A stretch of 6,807 bases of DNA from Flavobacteriia bacterium. Lineage in GTDB: Bacteria > Bacteroidota > Bacteroidia > Flavobacteriales > Flavobacteriaceae. Where the stretch lies: positions 1-6,807 of the forward strand of contig QNYL01000263.1 in NCBI GenBank assembly GCA_003973375.1. Reading direction: 5' to 3'. Made by a program: the position numbers and the translations under genes. The stretch's first letter is position 1. Every line of letters starts with the position of its first letter. Shown here piece after piece: positions 1 to 5,466 of the stretch. A model generated the notes under the pieces. The model was not told the DNA's origin. It made no database searches and saw nothing but the letters and a program-made list of their open reading frames with translations.

Positions 1-138
1 TAAGATTTTTACTCTTTTTATAGATTTTTAGCTCTAAATACCTAAAATCAATATTTATCTGATTTGCATTCTAACTATTGTAAACCGATTGTTTAGAAGT
101 TATTTACATCTCACCGTCTTAACAAAAGTAACTGAAAT

Positions 139-169
139 TTTGTCAATTTAAAAATAAAACCTACATTTG
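139..169 (+). promoter_or_regulatory. Bacteroidota-type promoter of the exporter operon
   Basis: A TTTG at 139-142 is followed after exactly 19 bases by TACATTTG at 162-169. This fits the -33 (TTTG) and -7 (TAnnTTTG) consensus of the primary sigma factor of Bacteroidota, where the spacer is usually about 19-21 bases. Transcription would begin a few bases downstream, around 174-177, giving a leader of about 40 bases before the TetR-family start codon at 217. No comparable promoter was seen in the gaps downstream, so all seven genes may be transcribed from here. The motif match is seen directly; its activity is inferred. Confidence 0.7.
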
Positions 170-172
170 CTG

Positions 173-205
173 ACCATTTGGTTAAACTGTTTGGTTGAAC
201 CATTT
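173..205. promoter_or_regulatory. Candidate operator for the TetR-family regulator
   Basis: An imperfect inverted repeat occupies 180-201: half-site GGTTAAAC at 180-187 and GTTGAACC at 194-201, matching at 7 of 8 positions around a 6-base centre. ACCATTT also occurs as a direct repeat at 173-179 and 199-205, so each side carries a similar block. The site lies immediately downstream of the -7 box, over the predicted transcription start, where a bound dimer would block initiation. TetR-family repressors commonly control their own operon in this way. The symmetry is visible; binding by the gene product at 217-822 is inferred. Confidence 0.5.
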
Positions 206-216
206 AATTAAATATT

Positions 217-822
217 ATGAGTAAAGAAACCTCTGCCGAAGAAAAAATATTAACCGCTGCCAGGCGTATTTTTGAAAACAAAGGAATGTCGGGAGCACGT
301 ATGCAGGAAATTGCCGATGAGGCCAAGATCAACAAATCTTTGCTGCATTATTATTATCGCAGCAAGCAAAAACTATTTGAAGCGGTTTTTAAAAGTGCTT
401 TTAATACACTTTCTCCGCAAATCAATACCATACTGAGTTCCGACAAGGATATTTGCGAAAAAATAACTGATTTCACCTACAACTATACTTCCTTTATGGT
501 AAAGCATCCGTATTTACCAAATTTTATTTTACAGGAACTCAACCGGAATCCGGAATTTGTTACCGAACTGATCTCTTCTAAAAATATACCGGGAATGAAA
601 AAATTTAAAAATCAGATCAAAGAAGCGGTTAAAAAAGGAAAGATAAAGGACATTTCAGCCGAACAATTGTTTATCAACATTCTTGCCCTAAACATTTTTC
701 CGTTTATAGGGGCTCCCTTGTTAAAAGGATTTCTGGAAACCTCCGATAAGGAATTTAAAGTGCTTTTAGAAAACCGAAAGACCGAAGTAGCCGATTTTAT
801 CATACAATCTATAAAGTTATAG
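217..822 (+). CDS. TetR/AcrR-family transcriptional regulator
   Basis: A 201-residue protein of normal length for the family. Residues 6-53 form the N-terminal DNA-binding domain, with the characteristic run ILTAARRIFENKG (11-23), the helix-turn-helix around 27-47 (EIADEAKINKSLLHYYY) and the closing SKQKLFEAVF (49-58). Residues from about 60 to 201 are helical and variable, as expected of the ligand-binding and dimerisation part. The inducer cannot be predicted. The ATG at 217 lies about 40 bases after the predicted transcription start and needs no Shine-Dalgarno sequence. The gene is first in the operon and ends 2 bases before the TolC-type gene, so it is almost certainly translationally linked to it. 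It probably represses its own operon by binding the inverted repeat at 180-201 and releases it when an exported compound accumulates. Confidence 0.93.
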   Translation: MSKETSAEEKILTAARRIFENKGMSGARMQEIADEAKINKSLLHYYYRSKQKLFEAVFKSAFNTLSPQINTILSSDKDICEKITDFTYNYTSFMVKHPYLPNFILQELNRNPEFVTELISSKNIPGMKKFKNQIKEAVKKGKIKDISAEQLFINILALNIFPFIGAPLLKGFLETSDKEFKVLLENRKTEVADFIIQSIKL

Positions 823-824
823 TT

Positions 825-2081
825 ATGAGAAACTTATTATTTATATTATTTTTATTTTTTGGGATCAGCAGTTTTGCCCAGGATAAATTAAGCCTGGAGC
901 AATGTTACAGTCTGGCTGAAACCAATTATCCCAAGGCCAAACAAAGCAAACTGGTTAAAGAACAGTCGGCCTTAAACTCAGAAATTATCAAGACCCGGAA
1001 ATATCCGAAAATCGATCTGGATGCTCAGGCCACTTACCAGTCGGATGTGATTCACTTTCCAATTGACAATCCCGGAATACTCATTGACCTGCCCAACAAA
1101 GACCAATATAAAGCCACGCTAAGCCTCAACCAGCTCATCTACGGCGGTGGCACCATTGATGCTGCTATTGAAGAGGAAAATGCCAAATCGTTGACTCAGT
1201 TACAAAAGGTAAATGTGGCTCTTTACCAGTTAAAACCCAATATCAATCAGCTGTATTTTTCTGTGCTTCTGCTTCAGGAAAAAAAGACTCTTCTTCAGGC
1301 CAAACAAAAGCAAATCAATGAAAAGCTTAAGGAGATCAAAGCAGGAATTAAATACGGTGCTGTGCTTCCATCTTCAGATGCTGTTCTTGCTGCCGAACTC
1401 TTAAAGGTAGAGCAACAACTTACCGATATTGAAAGTTCCCGTAAGAATCTGATACAATCTCTGGAAAAATATTTAGGAACCGACATCTCTGATCAGACTG
1501 TTTTTGAATACCCTGAATTGTCATCAACCTTAAGTGCCACACTGAATCGACCTGAACTGGAATTGTTCGATCTGCAAAAATCACAAATTGATAATTCAGC
1601 ATCCCTGCTTAAAAAGAACCGTATCCCAAAATTGTATGGTTTCGCCCAGGGCGGATATGGAAATCCCGGTATCAACCCGCTGGATAACACATTCCAGTCC
1701 TTTTATATTGTAGGATTAAAGCTTAACTGGAATGTTTTCGACTGGGAAAAAACCAAAAAACAAACTCAGGCACTTGAAATAAATAAGCAGATCATTGACA
1801 GTGAGCTGGAAGAATTTAAGCTGAAAACCAATATGATGGTTGAACAGCAATCGCTGGAAATAAAGAAATATGATGAATTTATTAAAAGTGACCAAACCAT
1901 AATCGATCTGAGAAAAGAGATTCTTAAAACAAGCGAATCACAATTAAAGAACGGTGTGATCACCTCATCCGATTATGTAGAAAAATTAACCGATCTGTAT
2001 GAAGCACAAACCAATTTAAAAACACATCAGATCCAGCGCTTGCTCGCACAGGCAAATTATAAAGTAATTCAAGGTATTTAA
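825..2081 (+). CDS. TolC-family outer-membrane efflux protein
   Basis: A 418-residue protein forming, as a trimer, the outer-membrane channel and periplasmic tunnel of the exporter. Residues 1-19 are a Sec signal peptide (basic N-terminus, hydrophobic run, cut after SSFAQ). The rest shows the internal duplication of the family: long helices rich in Q, K, E and L at about 22-60, 110-218 and 310-415, and two hairpins of alternating hydrophobic residues that supply barrel strands, at about 63-107 (ending LSLNQLIYGGG) and 267-305 (containing LKLNWNVFDW). The closing segment NGVITSSDYVEKLTDLYEAQ (376-395) is typical of the last helix. Length is close to the usual 400-490. It starts 2 bases after the regulator stop and ends 19 bases before the adaptor gene, so the operon appears to carry its own outer-membrane partner. 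Confidence 0.93.
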   Translation: MRNLLFILFLFFGISSFAQDKLSLEQCYSLAETNYPKAKQSKLVKEQSALNSEIIKTRKYPKIDLDAQATYQSDVIHFPIDNPGILIDLPNKDQYKATLSLNQLIYGGGTIDAAIEEENAKSLTQLQKVNVALYQLKPNINQLYFSVLLLQEKKTLLQAKQKQINEKLKEIKAGIKYGAVLPSSDAVLAAELLKVEQQLTDIESSRKNLIQSLEKYLGTDISDQTVFEYPELSSTLSATLNRPELELFDLQKSQIDNSASLLKKNRIPKLYGFAQGGYGNPGINPLDNTFQSFYIVGLKLNWNVFDWEKTKKQTQALEINKQIIDSELEEFKLKTNMMVEQQSLEIKKYDEFIKSDQTIIDLRKEILKTSESQLKNGVITSSDYVEKLTDLYEAQTNLKTHQIQRLLAQANYKVIQGI

Positions 2082-2100
2082 ACTCAAAAAAAATAAACAC

Positions 2101-2988
2101 ATGAAACGATTTAAATTTTTATACATCCCCCTGTTGATCCTTTTTCTGAGCTCCTGTAACTCAAATAACGATCTGGCTGACGGATACGGAAATTTTGAAG
2201 CTGTAGAAACAACTATTTCAGCCGAAGCTAACGGAAAACTGATCAAGTTTGATGTAACCGAGGGCCAGCAACTGAAAAAGAATACTGTTATAGGTTATAT
2301 CGACACCATACAGTTATCGCTAAAAAAAGAGCAGTTAAAGGCATCAAAAAAAGTTATTGCTTCCAAATCGAAAGGAGTGCTTTCACAGATCAATGTTCTG
2401 AAATCTCAGTTAAAAACAGCCGAAATTTCTAAAAAACGTATCGTAAACCTGATCGCAGCCAATGCCGGCACACAAAAACAGCTCGATGATATCAACGGGA
2501 AGATCGATATGCTGAAACAGCAGATCATCAGTGTGGAAACACAAAATGCTCCCATCATCAATGAATTGAAAAGCCTTGATGTTCAGGTAAAACAGCTGGA
2601 AGATCAGATCTCAAAAAGTGTAATCGTTAATCCGGTTAACGGAACTGTTTTGGTAAAATATGCCGAGCCCAATGAGATCACTGGTTTTGGCCGTCCGTTG
2701 TACAAAATTGCAGATCTGTCAAAACTGCAACTCCGTGTTTTTATCAGCGAAACCCAACTACCGGATATTAAGATCGGACAGGAAGTGACGGTAAAAATTG
2801 ATCAGGGAAAAGAGATGAAAAGTTATTCCGGAATTGTAAGCTGGGTCGCCTCTGAAGCTGAATTTACCCCAAAGATCATTCAAACCAAAGAAGAAAGGGT
2901 AAATCTGGTCTATGCCGTAAAAATTGATGTGGAAAATGATGGCAGCCTTAAAATTGGTATGCCCGCCGAAATGTGGATTGAGAAATAA
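2101..2988 (+). CDS. HlyD/MFP-family periplasmic adaptor lipoprotein (YbhG-like)
   Basis: A 295-residue membrane-fusion protein that should link the inner-membrane ABC permease to the TolC-type channel. The N-terminus is a lipoprotein signal with lipobox LSSC and acylation at Cys19, so the protein would be lipid-anchored rather than held by a transmembrane helix. Residues about 32-70 form the first half of a lipoyl-like domain (ISAEANGKLIKFDVTEGQQL), about 72-172 a coiled-coil hairpin, and about 173-205 the second lipoyl half (VIVNPVNGTVLVKYAEPNE). Residues 206-295 form the beta-barrel and membrane-proximal part, including AEFTPKIIQTKEERVNLVYA (253-272), a stretch I recognise from the YbhG-like branch that works with ABC-2 exporters. 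The A-rich leader before the ATG is normal for Bacteroidota. After its stop comes a 116-base gap that contains the GAC heptamer array. Confidence 0.92.
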   Translation: MKRFKFLYIPLLILFLSSCNSNNDLADGYGNFEAVETTISAEANGKLIKFDVTEGQQLKKNTVIGYIDTIQLSLKKEQLKASKKVIASKSKGVLSQINVLKSQLKTAEISKKRIVNLIAANAGTQKQLDDINGKIDMLKQQIISVETQNAPIINELKSLDVQVKQLEDQISKSVIVNPVNGTVLVKYAEPNEITGFGRPLYKIADLSKLQLRVFISETQLPDIKIGQEVTVKIDQGKEMKSYSGIVSWVASEAEFTPKIIQTKEERVNLVYAVKIDVENDGSLKIGMPAEMWIEK

Positions 2989-3009
2989 AAAGTTGTTTAA
3001 AAAAGAATT

Positions 3010-3075
3010 GACTTTCGACATTGGACTTTCGACTTTAGACTTTCGACATTCGACATTCGACTTTCGACTTTCGAC
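3010..3075. repeat. Tandem heptamer array, consensus GACTTTC
   Basis: Nine back-to-back 7-base units run from 3010 to 3072, followed by a further GAC. Every unit begins GAC and has TT at positions 5-6. Position 4 is T or A (order T A T T T A A T T), and position 7 is C except for one G (second unit) and one A (fourth unit). There are no spacers, so it is not a CRISPR array. The array sits between the adaptor stop codon and the small membrane protein gene, ending 29 bases before that start codon, and would be transcribed in the operon message. As 7 is not a multiple of 3, the array passes through all reading frames. Function is unknown. Confidence 0.95.
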
Positions 3076-3104
3076 AAAACTAATAATTATAAAATTTAAA
3101 TAAA

Positions 3105-3488
3105 ATGAACATTTTAAAGAAAATTGCAGCAGCTCTGGCAGCATTGATCGGACTCATGTCCATTTTTGCCGGTTCAAAGGTTTTACTGGGTATCGATACC
3201 AAAGATTATAATATTTTAACCTGGCTGGTAGTTTATAATGTAGTTATGGGAATAGTATCGCTTTTTGCTGCGTATATGATGTGGAAAAACAATTACCGGG
3301 CCAACAACATCATCACTTTTATACTGACCTTACATTTTCTCATCTTTCTTTATTTAAGATTTTTTAGTGATACAGCCGCACATGAGAGTCAGATGGCCAT
3401 GCTGTTCAGGTCAGTAGTATGGGTAGTGATCTCAATACTGTATATTCAGGTTCCGAGAATGATGAATAAAAAGCAAACAGCATCTTAA
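3105..3488 (+). CDS. Small four-helix membrane protein of unknown function
   Basis: A 127-residue, strongly hydrophobic protein that I do not recognise. Four membrane helices are visible at about residues 6-28, 38-60, 68-88 and 98-116, with a basic N-terminus (KK at 5-6) and a basic tail (RMMNKKQTAS) that suggest both ends face the cytoplasm. No catalytic or metal-binding motif is apparent. The ATG has an A-rich leader, and the stop lies 13 bases before the first ABC ATPase start, which supports operon membership. It is too small to be the missing ABC-2 permease and lacks the motifs of that family. An accessory role in the exporter or in membrane stress is possible but is inferred from position only. 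That it is a real gene is supported by its fit between flanking genes and its coherent membrane profile. Confidence 0.8.
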   Translation: MNILKKIAAALAALIGLMSIFAGSKVLLGIDTKDYNILTWLVVYNVVMGIVSLFAAYMMWKNNYRANNIITFILTLHFLIFLYLRFFSDTAAHESQMAMLFRSVVWVVISILYIQVPRMMNKKQTAS

Positions 3489-3501
3489 ATCTATAAAAAA
3501 G

Positions 3502-4404
3502 TTGAGCATTTCCTTAAAACATATCAGTAAATCCTATGGCGATCTTAAAGCCGTTGATGACATTTCCTTTGAAGTAAAAGAGGGTGAATTATTTGGTCTG
3601 ATCGGGCCCGACGGGGCAGGTAAAACCACTATTTTTCGTATCCTGACCACTTTACTTTTAGCCGATGAGGGGGTGGCTACAGTGGCAGGATACGATGTGG
3701 TTGAAGATTATAAAGAGATCCGTAACCATGTAGGTTATATGCCCGGCAGGTTTTCCTTATATCAGGATCTTACTGTTGAAGAAAATCTCCGGTTCTTTGC
3801 TACAATTTTCGGAACAACTATTGAAGAGAATTATGATCTGATCAAAGATATATACATCCAGATTGAACCCTTTAAAGACAGAAGAGCCGGAAAATTATCC
3901 GGTGGAATGAAACAAAAACTGGCTTTGAGCTGCGCCTTGATCCATAAACCTGAAGTACTGTTTCTGGATGAACCTACCACCGGTGTTGATCCGGTTTCCC
4001 GAAAGGAATTCTGGGAAATGCTTAAACGCCTGCAACAAAAGGGAATAACCATTTTAGTTTCGACACCTTATATGGATGAAGCTGCACTTTGCGACAGGAT
4101 CGCATTGATACAGGATGCTAAAATACTTGAAATCGATACTCCTGAAGATATTGTTAAACATTATCCAAAAAAGATCTATGATGTACGCTCTGATGATATG
4201 TATGAACTGATCCTGGCACTGAATAAATATAAGCATCATTACAGTGTGTATCCCTTTGGGGAGTTTGTACATTATACCGATAAAAGAAATGATTTTAACC
4301 CGGATGAACTTAAAGATTACTTAGAGAAAGAAGGACAAAAAAATATTTATATCGAATCTACAAAAGTTACTATTGAGGATGCTTTTATGGAGCTGGCAAA
4401 GTGA
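3502..4404 (+). CDS. ABC transporter ATP-binding protein, first ATPase (YbhF N-half-like)
   Basis: A 300-residue nucleotide-binding subunit of an ABC-2 type exporter. Visible motifs are Walker A GPDGAGKT (35-42), signature LSGGM (132-136), Walker B VLFLDE with the catalytic glutamate (152-157), and D-loop GVD (161-163). Two normally conserved residues are missing: the Q-loop glutamine is Gly82 (YMPGRFSLY) and the switch histidine is Pro189 (VSTPYMDEA). Residues about 215-300 form a C-terminal extension that the second ATPase mostly lacks. The start is a TTG at 3502. The ABC fold begins at once with SISLKHISKSYG, no in-frame ATG lies just upstream, and the leader is A-rich, so TTG is the best choice. 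The gene is 13 bases after the membrane protein gene. It most likely pairs with the second ATPase, contributing the intact signature to the functional ATP site. Confidence 0.93.
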   Translation: MSISLKHISKSYGDLKAVDDISFEVKEGELFGLIGPDGAGKTTIFRILTTLLLADEGVATVAGYDVVEDYKEIRNHVGYMPGRFSLYQDLTVEENLRFFATIFGTTIEENYDLIKDIYIQIEPFKDRRAGKLSGGMKQKLALSCALIHKPEVLFLDEPTTGVDPVSRKEFWEMLKRLQQKGITILVSTPYMDEAALCDRIALIQDAKILEIDTPEDIVKHYPKKIYDVRSDDMYELILALNKYKHHYSVYPFGEFVHYTDKRNDFNPDELKDYLEKEGQKNIYIESTKVTIEDAFMELAK

Positions 4405-4450
4405 TGTCTCGACTGCGCCTGCCTGCCGGCAAGGCAGGCTCGATGTGACA
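4402..4450 (-). repeat. 49-bp nested palindromic repeat, copy A
   Basis: This copy matches the reverse complement of 5294-5342 at 42 of 49 positions with no gaps. Its core (4416-4438) is a perfect 8-bp stem, GCCTGCCT with AGGCAGGC, around a 7-base loop that itself holds GCCGGC. The core is flanked by TCGA motifs and by outer TGTC and GACA ends, giving a palindrome within a palindrome. The strand is given relative to copy B. The TGA stop of the first ATPase (4402-4404) lies inside the left edge, and the second ATPase starts 22 bases after the right edge. In RNA it would form a GC-rich hairpin between the two ATPase cistrons, without the T-run of an intrinsic terminator. By memory, elements reading TTTCGAG...GAGTCGAGAAATCT are scattered in many Bacteroidota genomes. 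Confidence 0.9.
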
Positions 4451-4471
4451 AATTTTAACCGATTGAAAAAA

Positions 4472-5200
4472 ATGACTGACGAAAATATCATACAAGTTAA
4501 AGATCTTACCAAAAAATTTGGTGATTTCACTGCAGTAGATGCCATTACTTTTAATGTGAAAAAAGGAGAGATCTTTGGTTTTCTCGGGGCCAACGGTGCG
4601 GGAAAGACCACAGCAATGAAAATGCTGATCGGTATTTCAAAACCTACCTCCGGAGAAGTAACTGTGGCAGGTTATAATGTTTATACGCATCCGGAAGATA
4701 TTAAAAAAAGTATCGGTTATATGAGTCAGAAATTTGCTTTATACGATGATCTGACCATCAAAGAAAATATCACTTTTTTCGGGGGTATTTACGGTCTCAG
4801 TAAAAATAAAATAGAGGAAAAACGTAAGGAACTGGTTGATGAACTTGGCCTGAAAGATGTGGTTGATGAACTGGTAAGTTCATTACCGCTGGGATGGAAA
4901 CAAAAACTATCCTTCTCTGTGGCTTTGTTACACGATCCGAAAATTATTTTTTTAGATGAACCTACAGGAGGTGTTGACCCCATCACAAGGCGTCAGTTCT
5001 GGGAAATGATCTATAAAACAGCTCATGAAGGAACCACGGTTTTTGTTACCACACATTATATGGATGAAGCGGAGTACTGTAACCGGGTATCGATCATGGT
5101 AAATGGTAAGATCGAGGCGCTCGATTCACCAAAAAAATTAAAGGAACAATTTAATGCAGAGAGTATGAACGATGTGTTCTTAAAACTGGCAAGAGGATAG
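4472..5200 (+). CDS. ABC transporter ATP-binding protein, second ATPase (YbhF C-half-like)
   Basis: A 242-residue nucleotide-binding subunit. Motifs are Walker A GANGAGKT (39-46), Q-loop Gln86 (YMSQKFALY), Walker B IIFLDE (158-163), D-loop GVD (167-169) and switch His195 (TTHYMDEA). The signature is altered: LSGG is replaced by LPLGW (138-142). I recall a similar form in the C-terminal half of YbhF-type proteins, so it is probably a subfamily trait rather than damage. The frame is open upstream to an ATG at 4373, but that start would overlap the first ATPase by 32 bases and add 33 residues encoded largely by repeat copy A. The ATG at 4472 follows an A-run and places the protein start just before the ABC fold, so it is preferred. 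An in-frame TTG at 4463 is a weaker alternative. It most likely forms a heterodimer with the product of 3502-4404. Confidence 0.93.
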   Translation: MTDENIIQVKDLTKKFGDFTAVDAITFNVKKGEIFGFLGANGAGKTTAMKMLIGISKPTSGEVTVAGYNVYTHPEDIKKSIGYMSQKFALYDDLTIKENITFFGGIYGLSKNKIEEKRKELVDELGLKDVVDELVSSLPLGWKQKLSFSVALLHDPKIIFLDEPTGGVDPITRRQFWEMIYKTAHEGTTVFVTTHYMDEAEYCNRVSIMVNGKIEALDSPKKLKEQFNAESMNDVFLKLARG

Positions 5201-5209
5201 TGGTAAAAA

Positions 5210-5292
5210 GGGATGAGTGGGAATGTTAAAAATTTGAGATTTAAAATTCAAAATTAACACGGAACCCGAAACACAGAACAACAAACAGATCC
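5210..5292. repeat. Degenerate heptad-phased AT-rich tract
   Basis: Read in 7-base steps, this tract between the second ATPase and repeat copy B keeps one phase. The units drift from forms like AATTCAA to CCGAAAC and ACAGAAC. Across the eight units at 5231-5286, adjacent units agree at 32 of 49 compared positions, with A at position 6 in seven of the eight. The outer parts (5210-5230 and 5287-5292) hold the phase only weakly. No promoter, start codon with coding potential or terminator was seen. ACACGGA (5257-5263) and TCCGTGT (5290-5296) could pair as a weak stem. The repeat nature is my reading of the sequence; the role is unknown. Confidence 0.6.
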
Positions 5293-5293
5293 G

Positions 5294-5342
5294 TGTCATT
5301 TCGAGCCTGCCTTGTCGGCAGACAGGCGGAGTCGAGAAATCT
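5294..5342 (+). repeat. 49-bp nested palindromic repeat, copy B
   Basis: This is the second copy of the element at 4402-4450, in the opposite orientation, with 42 of 49 identical positions. Its outer frame reads TGTCATTTCGAG at the left and GTCGAGAAATCT at the right. The inner core (5306-5328) is an imperfect palindrome with a CTGCC/GGCAG stem around a 5-base loop. Without the core, the outer frame would close up into TTTCGAGC-GGAGTCGAG, a shorter repeat I recall from Bacteroidota genomes, which suggests that the core inserted into an older element. It lies in the 266-base gap before the permease and could act as an RNA hairpin in the operon message. Confidence 0.9.
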
Positions 5343-5357
5343 ATTTTTTAGAAAATG

Positions 5358-5392
5358 TGTGTGGTGAATGAGGAGTGATGAATGAGGAATTA
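5358..5392. repeat. Short heptad array, TGAATGA/GGAGTGA type
   Basis: TGAATGAGGA occurs twice at a spacing of exactly 14 bases (5365-5374 and 5379-5388). Written as heptamers, TGAATGA, GGAGTGA, TGAATGA and GGAATTA follow one another from 5365 to 5392, preceded by a weaker unit at 5358-5364. It lies between repeat copy B and the permease gene. The next 74 bases (5393-5466) before the permease start show no further repeat or promoter. Confidence 0.7.
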
Positions 5393-5466
5393 AAATAATA
5401 TCCGGTAAGGAAACAAATAACACGGCATTACAAAAACAACCGATTATTCAGAAATAAAGTAGCTTT

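Noticed and set aside
123..130. CAAAAGTA, a possible minus-strand -7 box for a divergent gene
   Set aside because: No CAAA (-33 on the minus strand) occurs at the required spacing, and the window shows no gene reading leftwards.
3010..3075. CRISPR array
   Set aside because: The units are contiguous 7-mers without spacers, far shorter than CRISPR repeats.
2758..3144. Minus-strand frame of 128 codons across the adaptor end and the GAC array
   Set aside because: Its repetitive peptide (VESRKSN-like heptads) is only the translation of the 7-base array, and the rest is antisense to a well-supported gene.
4416..4450. Intrinsic terminator between the ATPase genes
   Set aside because: The stem is strong, but no run of T follows on either strand and the operon continues, so it is called a repeat with possible effects on the RNA.
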